A stretch of 64,000 nt of DNA from Nymphaea colorata (GCF_008831285.2 NC_045141.1:9165353-9229352); one strand, 5' to 3'; counted from the first letter of the stretch, positions 1 to 12,621 are shown. Numbers and translations: made by a program. The notes: a model not told the origin generated them from the sequence alone.

Positions 1-15
1 TTTCACTTCGCCTTA

Positions 16-204
16 GTGCCTTTTTTTGTCATATGCTTTTTTAGTGACTATTATAGTCACATTTTCAGAACCAAGCATATAGAGATAAATGGTCACTATG
101 TTCGTGAAGAATTTTTTAAAAAAAGTATCAAGTTTTCATATATTTCATCAGAATTCCAGCTAGTTGATTTTTTCAATAAGCCTTTATTATTCTCCCAGAT
201 TTAA
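16..204 (+). pseudogene. Ty1/copia RNase H C-terminal fragment
   Basis: The frame reads a degenerate form of the copia RNase H end: KHIEINGHYVREEF followed by a short tail with LVDFFNKPL, matching the usual pattern of K-H-I-E-I-D-x-H-F-I-R-E and 'ADIFTKPL'. The element enters from outside the window and is followed 50 bp later by its LTR at 255. The upstream polyprotein is not in the window, so integrity cannot be judged. This is a retrotransposon relic, not a host gene. Confidence 0.75.
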
Positions 205-254
205 CTTTCTTTTAGACAAACTTTCAGTAATAGCACCATAAGTTTAATGGAAGG

Positions 255-621
255 TGTTAAGAAATAGGGTACATGTATGCATATATTACCTATGTTTATG
301 CACGTACATTACATATATAACTATAGGCTGATATATGTATTATTGTTAATAGGTCATCTTTTGTAGACTGTTTTAGGTTTTTTTAGTTTTTTTTATTTTT
401 ATTCTTTTGTTCTTTGTTCTAGCCATTGGCTAGTCCCAACGGCTCTCTTATGAGTAGTGGAACTAGTCCAACGGCTAGTTCTTTCTAGCCTTTCCCCTCT
501 TCTCTTGTATAAATATCACACTATTCATTGTACAAAGTAGGTTGTTATGAATAACAATTTTCTAGTAATTGAATAAAGGATTCTTATTCTCACTTGACCT
601 CAGTGCTTATTTTTTGTTACA
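255..621 (+). repeat. Copia LTR (3' LTR of the element entering from the left)
   Basis: Starts TGTTAAGAAATAGGG just after a purine-rich stretch (aatggaagg) that follows the RNase H end, and ends TTTTTGTTACA, giving the TGTTA...TAACA type of termini. A TATA-like TATAAATA lies at 508-515 in the 3' half, as expected for an LTR promoter. Only one LTR copy is in the window, so the ends are inferred from termini and position, not from a second copy. Confidence 0.6.
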
Positions 622-655
622 TATTCATTTGGTGACTGTTGAAGTCACATTTTCA

Positions 656-658
656 TAG

Positions 659-711
<53 letters not shown>

Positions 712-932
712 CTTATTGCTCGACACCCCCTCAAACTTAGGGTGCTATCACCAAAAGTTTGTCTAGAAGAATTGGATCTAGATGAGCATACGGGTTCAGT
801 GAAGAAATCAGCCAACTGAAATTCAGAGAAACATATGAAAGTCTGATTGGTTTCTTCAAAAATTCTTCACGAACATAATGGCAGCTCATTTCTTGTGCCT
901 GGTTTGTTCATGAAATGTATGATTCAAAGATA

Positions 933-970
<38 letters not shown>

Positions 971-1182
971 CTTATTTCTCGACATCCCCTCAAACTTAGG
1001 GTGCTATCACCAGAATTTTGTCTAGAAGAAAATTGAATCTAGATGAGCATACGGGTTCGATGAAGAAATTAGCTAGCTGAAATTCAGAGAAAAATATGGA
1101 AGTTTGGTTGGTTTCTTCAAAAATTCCTCACGAACATAATGACAGTTCATTTCTGTGTGCTTGATTTGTTCATGAAATGTAT
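656..1182. repeat. Tandem duplication of about 270 bp with AT/CA microsatellites
   Basis: Two consecutive copies of the same segment: (TA)n then (CA)n, the words 'caccttatt.ctcgaca.cccctcaaactt', and the reverse-strand copia RNase H end. Copy one runs from about 656 to 927 and copy two from about 928 to 1182. The copies differ by scattered substitutions and different microsatellite lengths. The (TA)n/(CA)n tract at the junction may have mediated the duplication. Confidence 0.7.
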
Positions 1183-2750
1183 GGTTCTTGACAATATAGA
1201 TAGAACTTTTGTTATCGCAGCACAACTCGATGGACTCTTCTATTTTTGTTCTCATATCTAAGAACATTTGACAGAGCCAAACAATTTCCATGATTATAAA
1301 GGTCATGGCATGATACTCAACTTTGGTAGAAGAAAGAAAAACCTTTTATTGCTTCTTGCACTTCCACAATCCAGTGCTTGATTGTCTGTCATTTTGATCT
1401 TTTCCACAATCAACATTAGTATAAGCAATCAAAATGAGAGAAACGAAGAAGCCATAAATTTTCCTTATTTATTATCCCTTTGATGAATTTGATGATACGT
1501 AAAATAGCTCTCATATGAATGGATGATGAAGCATGTTGCAATTGACTTACTGTATAAATTGCATGAATGATATCAAAATGAGTGATGTTAAGATACATTA
1601 ATGATCCCACAAGTTAATAGTAGGGAGTAGGATTAGCAAGAGGAACTACATCATCGATCTTCATTTTGTTTCCTACTACTTTAGGGGTTTCTGTGATTTT
1701 ATCATATGTTATACCTGATTTAGCAATATTCTCTGTAGCAAACTTAGCTTGTGATAAAAAAATACCTTACAGTGGAATATACAATTTCAATTCCAAGAAA
1801 GTACATTATAAATCCTATATCCTTCTTTTTTAAAGTATCGCAACAAACTCTTACATTCTTTAATCACTTCTTTGTCACTACATGTAATGATCAGGTCATC
1901 AATATATAATAGGAAATTATGATACCTGCAAGAGTATTCTTAACAAATAAGACAACAAATAAGGCAGTATCAATGCACATGAATGAAAAACAAATTAGAA
2001 AGAACACAGTTGAACCGACCAAATGAAGGTTTAGTGGCTTGTTTAAGGTTGTATAGAACCTTCTTAAGTTTTAAAACCTTTACCTGTAGAAGTGATAAAC
2101 CTGGTGGTGCATCCATATAAACTTCTTTCATAAAATCTCCATTTGAAAAAACATGTTTAACATCTATTGACAGATTTCCATTTTATAATAAATGTCAATG
2201 CAATAAGAGTCCTAACAGTAATCATTCTAGCTACAAGGGAAAAAATTTTTTTTCTTAATCAATTCCATATTCTTGACTATATCCCTTAACAACAAGTGTA
2301 CCTTTGTATCTTCCTAAAGATCGTCACTTTTAATTTTCACTTTGTAAACCCATTTGCATCTATTTGCATTTTTTTCTAAGGTAAATCTTGTATTTTCATG
2401 CTTTTGTTTTTCTTAAAGCATCTAATTCTTCTAACATCGCATTCTTGCATTCATTATAATTTGACGCCTTCACTAAATGTAGGTTCAAACTATGAGTTAA
2501 GAACACTAATTCTAGCTCTATGTGCTAGAGTAAATGATTCATACGACACAAACCTATTGAGTAGCCTCACAATCTTAGATGATCCTTTAAGATTGACTTC
2601 ATTTGAAGTAGATTCTTGTGTAGATGGAAAATTAACAGGTTCATAGTCTTCATCGTTGTTTTCTTGTTTATTTCTTCTATGATATGCAATTATTTCTTTG
2701 GATATTCTACCGTCATTACTATCATCAATATTACTTTCAAGTTTCAACCA
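717..2750 (-). pseudogene. Degraded copia pol (linker, reverse transcriptase, RNase H)
   Basis: On the minus strand, pieces follow in pol order. At 2747-2490 there is an acidic, serine-rich stretch like the copia integrase-RT linker. At 1610-1416 there is an RT C-terminal motif (GSLMYLNITHFDIIHAI, compare G-x-L-x-Y-L-x-x-T-R-P-D-I). At 1306-1073 there is RNase H (ELCCDNKSSIYIVKN, then KHTEMNCHYVREEF). The PPT-like sequence CCTAAGTTTGAGGGG is read on this strand near 720-740 and 975-995, once in each tandem copy. Many stops and frameshifts separate the pieces. It is a dead copia element, oriented opposite to the one at 1-621. Confidence 0.7.
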
Positions 2751-3640
2751 TTGTCACATATATCGTGTACGAGTATTATACCATGAGCTATTTCTCAGGT
2801 ATAATACGGCAAAATTATATATCTCGAGAATATCTCAGAAAATTTTTAACAAATTAAAAAAATCCTAAAAATTGGGTAAAGTAAAATAAAAAAATTAATA
2901 ATAAAACGTTGAAAAATGATTAGATAAAATCATAAACAAGATAAAATGTGGGGGAAAAATAGTACACTAAAAGCAAATAATAGCCATATGTAGGATTTAT
3001 GAAATAATAAATTTGGTTGGTCAACATGCTAGACCCAATTTACTCTGTCGCATGATATCAAGGCTGAGTTAATGAAGGAGTTAATGCTATGGGTTAGGGT
3101 CTCGTAGGAGCAGCTGGGCTCTCTCTCCCTTTCTTCTTTATTGCATCTAATTTTGTAAACCATCTCCCTCTCCTCTTTATGACATAATTAATCTTTATTA
3201 CTACATGCACTGTTCAACACTCTCTCTTCTTTATTATATTTAACTTTCTGGTTTATCATCTCTCTCTCTTATTTAATACATTTAAAAGAGAGAAACTCAC
3301 GGTTTGGCTGAACACTTAAAAAAAATCTAACATCCAGTATGAAAACGCGAAAAGGACGCAAAAAAATGAATCTTTTTGCATTTTTTATTTTATGGCATCT
3401 TTTTCAAAAAGACGCGTTTTGTTGACATTTTATATGGCTTAGTTATATTTAACATATTTATCATGTTTTTTTTTAAAATAAGACGTGATATTTGTGACAA
3501 TGCCTTCAACATCATGTAATTCACCAACATCAAATGTAGAAAGATACTTACATAGAAAAGAATAATCTTTATTTTTTTGTGGTTAGATGCATTTTTCAAA
3601 TTCATTTTCTTCTTTATTAAATTTTACATTCTAGAAACTA
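2751..3640. other. AT-rich stretch without recognisable gene
   Basis: No supported coding region. The sequence is AT-rich with short pyrimidine runs (CTCTCTCCC near 3120-3260). It separates the copia relic from the gypsy fragment and is probably old transposon sequence. Confidence 0.4.
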
Positions 3641-3643
3641 TGA

Positions 3644-4888
3644 TTTTATCATGATACCGCAGGTGCTTATGATCCATTATCATGATTCCAAGGCGGCAGG
3701 GCACGACAGGGTGGAGGGAACCTACCGAAGAATGTGTGATACTTTTTTCTGGCCAGGCATGAAGAAAAATATTTGAGACTTCATTAAAAACTGTGATACA
3801 TGCCAGCGCAATAAGTACAAAACCATGAGACCAGTTGGCTTCCTGCAGCCTCTGCCCCATACCGGAACAAGTGTGGGAAGATATTTCCATGGACTTTGTC
3901 GAAGGTCTGACATCCTCCCGTGGAAAATCAGTCATTCTGGTAGTTGTAGATAGACTGTCGAAATATGACCATTTCATTGCTCTTGCTCACCCTTTCACGA
4001 CCAAATCTGTTGCTAAAACATTCCAAGACCCAGGTCCATAACCAGTGACCGAGATCCTATGTTTTTGAGCACCTTCTGGAAGGAGTACTTCCAATTGCAA
4101 GGAACAAGGTTGCAGATGAGCAAGCATATCATCCAAAAATGGACAGGCAAACAGAGGTGGTTCATCAATGCTTAGAGACATATCTTCGATGCTTTGCATA
4201 TCTTCGATGCTTTGCAGGGCAACAACCAAAAAGTTTGGTCTGATTATCTATCATAGGCTGAGGTAGCATATAATTCTCGCTGGCATTCTTTAACAGGGGT
4301 GACACTGTTTGAAGCTGTTTATGGAAGGCCCCCACCCGATATCAGGCAATATCAACCTCACACTGCCAAGGGAGCGTCAGTGGATATCTTGCAAGACATG
4401 AAGCACCACTTGGAACAGGCCAGAAACAGAATGATCAACCAATACAATCGCCAGCATCACGATCAGCAACATGAGGTGGACTCCTGGGAATACTTGCGCA
4501 CGCCGCACACAGAAACAGCACTCAACTGCCCAACAGGACCTAACAAACTCTCAACCCATTACATAGGGCCATACGAAGTAATACGCAGGACAGGGTCACT
4601 GACCTATGAACTGCAGCTGTCAGAGGGGAGTGCGATAAACCCCGTTTTCCATTTACCTAAGCCGGAACACTATCCACAGGAGATTGCAGAAAGAGAGATG
4701 ACCAGCACCCCAGCATTAAGAGAAGCAACTGGACTATTTCCCCATCGATGTTTGGGAACCAGAACTGTAAGAGCAGAAGGAAAAAGAATCGAAGAGTGGC
4801 TCATCGAGTGGTCTGAACATGAAGAAGTACCAGCAACCTGGGAGAACATAGAAGATATGAAAAGAAGATTTCCTGAGTTCAAACCTTG
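3644..4888 (+). pseudogene. Ty3/gypsy chromovirus integrase and chromodomain fragment
   Basis: Frames reading plus show, in order: the integrase zinc region (CDTCQRNKYK near 3790-3820), the catalytic-core start ([12 protein letters not shown] near 3875), the second-aspartate region ([16 protein letters not shown] near 4045), the tail of the core, then from 4299 an ORF with MTLFEAVYGRPPP, HYIGPYEVI and a C-terminal chromodomain (RIEEWLIEWSEHEEVPATWE). Gag, protease and RT are missing, and frameshifts separate the zinc, core and C-terminal parts. An 18-bp direct duplication (TATCTTCGATGCTTTGCA, near 4180-4218) breaks the frame. The LTR follows at 4921. The chromodomain places it among chromoviruses. 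Confidence 0.85.
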
Positions 4889-4907
4889 AGGACAAGGTTA
4901 TTCTCCA

Positions 4908-4920
4908 AAGGGGGAATGAT
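4908..4920 (+). other. Polypurine tract of the chromovirus fragment
   Basis: AAAGGGGGAATGA directly before TGTTAGGAATC, the usual plus-strand primer position immediately upstream of a 3' LTR. Confidence 0.7.
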
Positions 4921-5180
4921 GTTAGGAATCTAGTATATTTATTTCAGAAAAGCTTTGCTAGTAGTCAGGCGTAAGTGGCCTGTCATATGGGTGGGATTGT
5001 TTAGCGGGTAAGGAAGTAGACCCTTGTAATAACCCAACCTGTGGGTATAAGTATACTCCGCCCATCAAGGATTAACCCCAATGAGAATTATCGATCCTTT
5101 TGCTGAAGCTGGGCTTCTGTTTTAGCATGTGTGAGTGGGCGTTAGCACAGCGAGGCTCACACATGTGCATAGTTCTGGCA
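4921..5180 (+). repeat. Chromovirus LTR (short, about 260 bp)
   Basis: Begins TGTTAGGAATC after the polypurine tract. The right end is placed at GTTCTGGCA (CA terminus) but is uncertain, as no second LTR is present. It contains 'gggtataagtatactccgcc', a plausible promoter region. Confidence 0.5.
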
Positions 5181-8100
5181 TTGACTACCATTCACAAAAC
5201 CATGGTATTTTATGATGAAAAAGACAAGCAAATTACACAAAGAAGCAATGAATCTGTAAGCTGCTTTTTATAATAAGAATCCAAAAGAACAAAAGAAGAA
5301 TGATAAAACAAATATCAAACCTATGCAGCATATGTTGTACATGAATGTAGCCTAAAATATTGCTTTCACTTTTTTTAAACTATCAATTTTTACATCAAAC
5401 GTTGAATTGATTGCACTGATTTGGGTTTGTCAAATGCTGTTATTTGTATATTGGAAGAAAATCAAACCCAAGAGGACCCTTCATATGAAGAATGTGTCAA
5501 TTTTAATAGATAATTATATACAAAAAAGCACACGAAAGCAGGATCATATTGTAACAGATAAGGCAACAATATCTGTTAGAGAAAAGAGGTAACTCTTCAA
5601 CTTCAAGCTGACTTAAGAAGCCAAGGTAAAAATCTAGCTTACCAGGAGAGACATACCTTTCGTGAAGTTAGAGTCTCACTAGGACAGAAGAGTGTCCATG
5701 TTTCATCATCCAGGTTTCATCAACCAATTGCATAATTTAACAGATTATGCACATAATATATCGAGAAAGCAGCAAACAGCCTGACATACATTTGCATACA
5801 AATTTCGTCGGATTCATTATGTAACCCTGAAATCAAAGTTTCAAAACACAACATTTTTAAGGCATGTAACTACTTGTTAACAAGTTCAAAAGACAACTAC
5901 TGATATATGAGCTATGGATATATGGACTATGTATCAAGTTAACAAAACCTCATCACCCATTGCCTACCCAAGCAGGGCCATCTTCTGCCATCCATCTCTG
6001 ATGCAAAATTTCTTCTAAAGGTCAAGCATTTCATGGAAATAATGAATCATTGCACATTCAAACCTCGATGTTGTAAGTGAAAGTTCAAGTCGAATCCCAA
6101 AAGCAGACCAGAACCAACTCATTTAAAACCCAAATTGGGGGCTAGGAGACAAGCAGTTTTACTACGCGGCAAAAAAAATGGAAGCATTCCAAGCATCTAA
6201 TCTAGGAAGTGTTAAACCCATTTTTCTTCCTGTATATGTAAGGTCCATAAATACCAATGCATGACCTTTCTTTTTGCAATGTAGCTACTGCTTTTTTAAG
6301 CTTGTTTTTAAGCTTGTGCTGGTGAATGCTGTTAAATGACGTAGGTGCATGATATTAGAAAAAACTGTGTAAACTGTTCGAAAAGTGGTTGGAGTTTCTG
6401 GATGGCTGAGAGCATCTGGTATGGCAATTACATGAGAAGGAAGTTAAAAATGAAGAGGGAAGAGAAGCTTGCTGAAATAATTTTTGCTGCAATACAGATT
6501 CTTGGAAATGGCCCACTATAATAAGACAAACAGCACTCATGTGCTCCCTGCCCAAGTGCTAATACGACTACCATGAACTCATAAAAGGAATGATCCAATG
6601 ACCTTATGAGAAAGCAACACATGATAAACACAATGGGAAACAGAAAAAAGCAAATAAGAACCATTAATCCATTATAGAAAAACTAGTGGACTTGAAACAT
6701 TTGAACGGATAACTATATTGCAATCCAAGGCCAATGGAAGTATTTACCTTGGAAATGTAACATCATAAATCTTGTAAATAGGATTCTAGCTTTTGTAAAA
6801 TATTATTTAGACCACTATGACCCCAATTGTACTCCATTTGCTGTACATCATAAAGAATAGACTCTGCTTATTTCCAGTAGGCCATATTGGAATACATCCT
6901 TTGAACTCCTTAAAACCAGTCAAAGTCTAAATTTTGCATAACAGTTGCGTGTTCAGTATGTAGAAGCTCTTATCTTGCTGATCATGATGCTATTACTTTG
7001 TCAACCAGCAGATTGAGATGCCAATCCTGTACTTTCTTTAACTTGAGTTCTGGTAGAGAAGGTCGAGGTCGATTTGGCTTAAAGCCCTCAAAAGAGGCTT
7101 TATCTTCTACTTAGATCCTGGTCAGTGTTAAGGCGTAATTCTTTCTTATGATGGCATGCTTCATGAGACTCAAAGCACTGTGGAAAGCACTAAACCTTGC
7201 TCGTGTCCATTCATTAGCTGGAGGCTGGATTTACCGATAGAGCTTCAGTGATTCCAAAAAAACTATATCTAATCGCAATGAATTGTGTCTCACTGTGAGC
7301 AACGTTGCCACAACTAAAAACCCTTTCAAATCAAATTTTGCAGATGATTGATATACCTTCATTCAGAGATATAATTTCTGATGCATGAGAGGTTAAATCT
7401 CCAAGAACTAGCATACTTTAAGCCACTAAAAAGTTGGACAGTGTCAAGTAGGCACTCATAAAGACTAATGGAAGGTGCAATTCATGAGCCTGCTTCGAGC
7501 TGGGAAAAGGGACACTGCAGATCACTTGGAGGGCGATTCAAGGTAGTCTGGATGAGAGTGACTTGAATCAGCTTAAGAATGAGCTATAGGACATCTAAAT
7601 CATATGCTGCTGAGTTTGATAAAATGGGCTAATTTTGCAAAATAAGTGTCACACAGGTTCAGAAAAGCCATAAAAAGCTTGGATTTTGTGCTTCCAGTCA
7701 ATGATATTAAGCATTTGGCCAATTCACAATGAGACAATCTTCCAAAAAGGGATGCTTCAAGCGCAAAAAGTGGAAATAAGACAGACATCCTAAGAAGCAC
7801 GAGACACCCTAACAAGCGCAGGTCAACCTGTCCTGCAGACAGGTAACAGATTTAACAAATACTGATCTTCGATCATAAAGCCAACTAAGGAGAAGTTTCA
7901 CAGGTACCGAAAGATAATCTTCAAAAGAACTCCAGTTATAAAAAAAAGTTCTCTAGAATCTCAAAGGAAACACCATGGAACGTGAAGCTAACCAGAAGAA
8001 GGAACGTCTTGCTCAGATAGAAGACCTACGCATTCTTACGAACTGTGGAAAGAAACGGTAAATAAACAAGCGAGTAGCAATATAGAACCAGCACTGCCCA

Positions 8101-9206
8101 CTATCTTGGCCCCATGTGAAAGTTAAAGAGATATGAACTTGAGAGTAGTTTAATTTGCATGAGCCAAATCCAAATTCGATGCACTAAAACCAAATCTAAA
8201 TATGAATATGGGCTACCGATGGAACAGAGTCTGAGTACCAAGCCAAGACCAAAATCAAGGTATGTCCAAGATAGAACTGCAAAAAAATGGGTTATGTCCG
8301 ACCAATTTTGATCGTTTAGTTCTGAATCAAAGCTAAACATAGTACAGCAGCACAGAATGAATCAAAATCAATAGAGTAGTGTTCCGTAGTAAAAGCATCC
8401 TCCCAAAGAAAAGGCAGAAGCACAATAAGTGAACGATAGAGAGAAAGAGATGTTCACCTGTGAGCATCAGAAGACGCAAATGGCTAGGGCTGCAGATGAA
8501 GAGAGGGAAAAAAGCGTGAGAGAGAGATGGATGAGAGAGGGGAAAAAAAAGCGTGGTAGATGCCGATGGAATCTGGTGATTTCCGATGAGAAAATGCCGA
8601 TTTGCCGACGCAGTCTGCTGATTTCCGATAAACAAGCTCCGATCATCAACGACAGACGCAGAGGGAAGGATGTCGTTGGGTGGAAGACAATAGGCAAGAA
8701 GAATACATCAGGCACGAAATGAGTTTTGTGGAGGTTTCGCGGGAAAGGGGGTTTTCGGGTGCTTGGTAAAAAGGCGCTAGACCCCTTGCAGTAGCGCGAG
8801 CAAGGAACTGATGGCGCAACGAAACCACGCGTGGTGTCGAACGCAAGCACATCCCATCTGTGCCGCCTTGTAAACCGGCAACATAGCGCTGAACGGCACA
8901 GGTCCATGAAACGCCAAAGCATCTACAATGGCGTCGTAAAACCGAGCGCTATAGATTGTGAGCAAATAGCGGTAAAAATCCCTTTGTTTTTTTGTAATTA
9001 TATTTATTGGATACCTTAAGGCAAACAGCTTACAAAGTTTATGGTTTAAAAAATAATAAAGTTCTTACAAGTGGAGAAGTTTTCTACGAAAGCATATTTC
9101 CATTTCAACTTGCAAAAGAGAGTGAACGAGGCATCGTTTTGCCTGCCCTCGCTCAAGGTCAGATGTCCAGCCCATTGCAAGATTCATTCTTTGAAAACAA
9201 AGATTT
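5181..9206. other. Intergenic stretch with no recognised gene
   Basis: About 4 kb without a supported coding region. Open frames here are short and resemble no family I know. 8400-8960 differs in composition: on the minus strand it is rich in CTCTCTC/TCTCTCAC runs and reads like a 5' UTR or first-exon region, with a possible donor CACAG|GTGAAC near 8460. 8780-8960 is GC-richer, with several AGCGC words that may mark an old TIR element. I cannot assign a function. 6491-6840 is the source-like copy of the 350-bp segment listed separately. Confidence 0.35.
6491..6840. repeat. 350-bp segment, copy A (also at 14620-14969)
   Basis: This segment recurs in the same orientation inside the chromovirus 8.1 kb downstream. 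I count three substitutions (g/a in AAACAGCACTC, a/g in TTTGTAAAATATT, a/g in TTGTACTCC). It starts AATACAGATTCTTGG and ends CTCCATTTG. It has no terminal repeats and no coding potential I recognise. Here its flanks are continuous with the surrounding unique-looking DNA, so this is more likely the source copy. Confidence 0.85.
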
Positions 9207-12133
9207 TGTTAGGGTCGGCCTTGGCAGCGGCAGATGTAGCCCTTGCAACCATCGATCCTACTCCCATGACCTTGGAGATTCCAGCACCAATAGGTATTAA
9301 ATGTTAATACATAAAAGGGTTTACTCCGCCAAACATGACCCCGGTGCAAAAGAATGGGTCAATGGAATACAAGAATGGGTTAACCCGCCCAAGAGGTCTT
9401 CTAAATTCCTACCACAATCAACTAGAATTGTTGTGAGAATAGTACAAATCGCAGCTATACAAATTTTCACTCTTCCTCACTCAACATTCATCAAACCATG
9501 CCAAACCACCTTGTCATACAATTCCTAGTCGATTGCAAACCACACTCAATACCATAGGTGGTCCACAACCAGAAAATCGTGTCCTTAGCAATGTGCGTTG
9601 GAGAGATTTCAGTCGGTTGCCAATGGCTGGTTTGAAAACAAATAACGCCCTTCTCGCAGATCTATAAGATGATATGAGTGCTCACCTCCCAAGGCCTCGC
9701 TTGGGGATCTCCTCGTGCTAAACCAAAGGTAAATACCGGCAGCTAGAATGGCTGCCCCTTTGGTATCTGGATTTCTCTTCTTCGGCCAGCAAGCTTCACT
9801 CCTCCTTAGTTAGATTAAGAATAAGAGAAGTCAAGTTCTAGACATGTTAACCAGCAAGAGAGAATGATGTGGATCTATTCACCTAGTTGCCAAATAACTC
9901 ATAGTTGCTAGTATGTGAAGTAAGGGGAGGCAATCGCTGATCTCGCTCGGCAAGTGCGGTTCCTTCTCTCCCTTTAGGTGTCTCCAAGTCTGGCACTTAT
10001 AAGTCTCCAAGTAGGCAGCAAGGTACTTTGGCTTGGTTCTTCTCACGAACTCACGTACAACTGAATGGTTTGGTCCTCCAAGGTAGAATAGGGCAGCAAT
10101 CAACTATCAATTAAAAATTTAAATATGTAGGTGAGGTTAATGCACTTCACCGGATGGATGTTCAACCCCAAGAGTATGCCTAATCGATTGGGGGTAGCTG
10201 GTGTTGGAAGTGCCAACACACGCGTAACTTGATATCTCCAGTGAAGAAGGTTGATCGGAATTCGGCAATGTGGACTCCTTCTCCTTTTGGCAAGACTCCT
10301 CCTCCTTAGTGCTGTGGATTAGGGTTCAGTGGAATGCCTCCTTGTTGTGTGAGTACATGTTCAAGGATAGTAGATCTTCCCTAAATGTTGCACCTCCTTC
10401 CTTAGTAAGTTGGATGGTTGGGATTGGTTCTTGGTAGGGACTTGGGTCCCACTAATGACTCGCGATAATCTTCTTTCCTTCTTGGTTAAGTGTCTAGGTT
10501 CATCGAACCTTTGATCGTGATCTTCCTTCCAAAATTAGTAGATGAGATTAAGGAAGTTGGAGATTTTCCCTTGTCACGCAAGGTCTCCTTCACAAGTGGT
10601 GTCCTTTCCTTGTTCCACATGTCGAGGAACCAGCTCGAGTTGATCTCCTTTCCTCAAATGTTGGTGTCGAGATGAGCGAGAGAAGACCTCCTTTGGCTAT
10701 GTGGCCTCCTTCCTCAAATGATGCACCAATCCCCTTCCACAATTATAGCGATGTGATCTTGCCGATTTGGACTCCTTCCAGGATATGGCGCCTAGCTGGC
10801 CGTTGACCAAGCTCACGCGCCCCCCATGTGGCGCCTTTCCTCCCCGTGTGGGCAAGCTGGTTCCACCTTAGTCCTCCATGTGTCTCTTCCCTCAGCTGGC
10901 GCAAATCACTTCCCAAATTTGTTGCAGCCGAATTTGGAAGTGATTGACTCCTTCACGCGGTGCCAAAAATGGTCAAACCCTAATGCAATAAGAATTGAGT
11001 TGCCAAATGTGGATGCCTAGTTGCACTTTGCCTGGTCCAAACTACACTTGCACATCCTTGATTATAACAAATTAATTAATTAAATGTCAAGGGTAATATG
11101 GAAAGAATTCACCAAAATTGGGACGCCAGAATATGGCCGGAATCTGGTTGGAATTGCCCCAAATGTAAATCGGAAAAGATCCAGCGGCAACAATTGAGAC
11201 CACAGACAAGAAAGCTTAATTTGACCAGCCAAACCAACTCCGATCTGGCTGAAATTTTATTATGATGTAGCTAACATCCAGAGCTTTTCAACGGTACCAA
11301 GATCTCCTTCAGACTCTTGGTGGATCGCCGGAAAACTGCCTCTGATCAACAGCCGCCGCCACTGGTGACTGTAGACGAGCGGCTGGTGATTTTTGTCCTA
11401 TTTCGCCATTGATTTGACTGACAATATGTTCTTAGATTGCCCTAAATTTTGGATATGTTGTAGATGATCTCAAGACGATTCTAACGGTATATAGCACACT
11501 CCAAAACTCTCAAGGAATCTCCAAATATGACTCAATTATCAGAGATCTTTCTTGAACTCCGCCTGTGATTTCTGAACGAGCTCCTCTCCTTTTTCTCCTT
11601 AACTCCATGACGTTAAACAGAAATACTCCAATGAAGATTCACGTCCAAGGTATTCAATATCAATCTGAAACCTTCTATGTTAGATTCCTGGTTTTAAACC
11701 CTTGCTGGAATAGCAAGAGAGTGCGCCAGTAGTTCAATCTATCGCTCAATTGGATAGACCTTCAAAGAGTGCAGAAATCGCTTAGATCCAGCCATGTTAG
11801 ATGGAATGGAGCTGAAATCAGGCCTTCACTTCACCTTAGGTCAGCACCTTTGGTAGTAATCGGTGATCTATGCCAAGTACACGAGAGGAATAGGGTACTT
11901 AGCTATTTGTAGAATACCGCCAGCCGTTGATTTGCACGTTGGAAGATTCTCTACTGCTGCCACTAGCTTTGGTCCTTCATGTGCACGTCCTCTTAGATGA
12001 GGATAACGCTGCTGGTTCTTCCAGTGATGGATTTCAGCATCCGTCCCTCTAGTTAAACTTGCACTCTAGCTCACACGATGATGAACTTTTGGTGTAGTGC
12101 CTCACGGCCACGCCCTAGGGCCAAAGTCTCACA
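9207..12133 (-). repeat. 3' LTR of the minus-strand chromovirus (long LTR, about 2.9 kb)
   Basis: The plus-strand left end, TGTTAGGGTCGG, matches the left end of the second copy at 16845 (TGTCAGGGTCGG), and the copies align through most of their length. The right end is tentatively placed at 12133, where the minus strand reads TGTGAGACTTTGGCCC. Relative to the second copy this LTR retains about 190 bp near 10740-10925 and about 340 bp near 11800-12136 that the other lacks. Long LTRs of this size fit the Tekay/Del-type chromoviruses. Confidence 0.7.
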
Positions 12134-12446
12134 CTCTCAAGTGGAGAGAGAATCAAACTTCAAATCAATTGCATAATAAAAAGTGTCTCGGTTTACAACC
12201 TTTATAGTGTAGGCTGAACCAATTCAAACATGACTCGGTATGAGTTTTACAAAAAAAAAAACTTGAGTCTAACAAAAGCAAATGGATCAAAAATTGGTAC
12301 ATAAGCAAATTACTTTAAGCAAATGAGTCCAAAAGAACAAATCTGAAATCAAAGTCTTGGGCGCTAGGCCCCAACTTGCTTGGGTTGGCCGAGCTCCTCC
12401 AAGCATGAGAAATCCAAGTGAGGTGGCCCTAAGCTGTTCGTGATAC

Positions 12447-12613
12447 TAAGGGTGGGCATCGGGCCGGGCCGGCCCGATAAAGAACCGTCGGGAACGGCCC
12501 GACGGGCTGCTGGGTCGGGCCCGACCCAGCCAACTTTTTCTAGGCCCGGGCCCGGGCCCGGGCCCGAGGTGGGCCGGGTACCCGGCGGTGGCCCGGCCCG
12601 GTGCCCACCCTTA
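12447..12613. mobile_element. 167-bp hAT-type MITE, very GC-rich
   Basis: The element has perfect 12-bp terminal inverted repeats, TAAGGGTGGGCA and TGCCCACCCTTA, extended internally by GGGCCGGGCC/GGCCCGGCCC. It is flanked by the 8-bp direct repeat CGTGATAC (12439-12446 and 12614-12621). The homologous chromovirus copy has the empty site with a single CGTGATAC at 19571-19578. An 8-bp duplication and TA(A)GGG-type ends are typical of hAT elements. It inserted in the 3' end of the pol frame and replaced the original C-terminal residues with a Gly/Pro/Arg-rich tail. Confidence 0.88.
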
Positions 12614-12621
12614 CGTGATAC

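Noticed and set aside
4180-4218. An 18-bp direct repeat as a functional motif
   Set aside because: It lies within a dead integrase frame and is best explained as a simple slippage duplication.
8467-8922. A 151-codon minus-strand ORF
   Set aside because: Low-complexity serine/phenylalanine/leucine composition from CT-rich DNA, no family resemblance, and competing frames of similar length.
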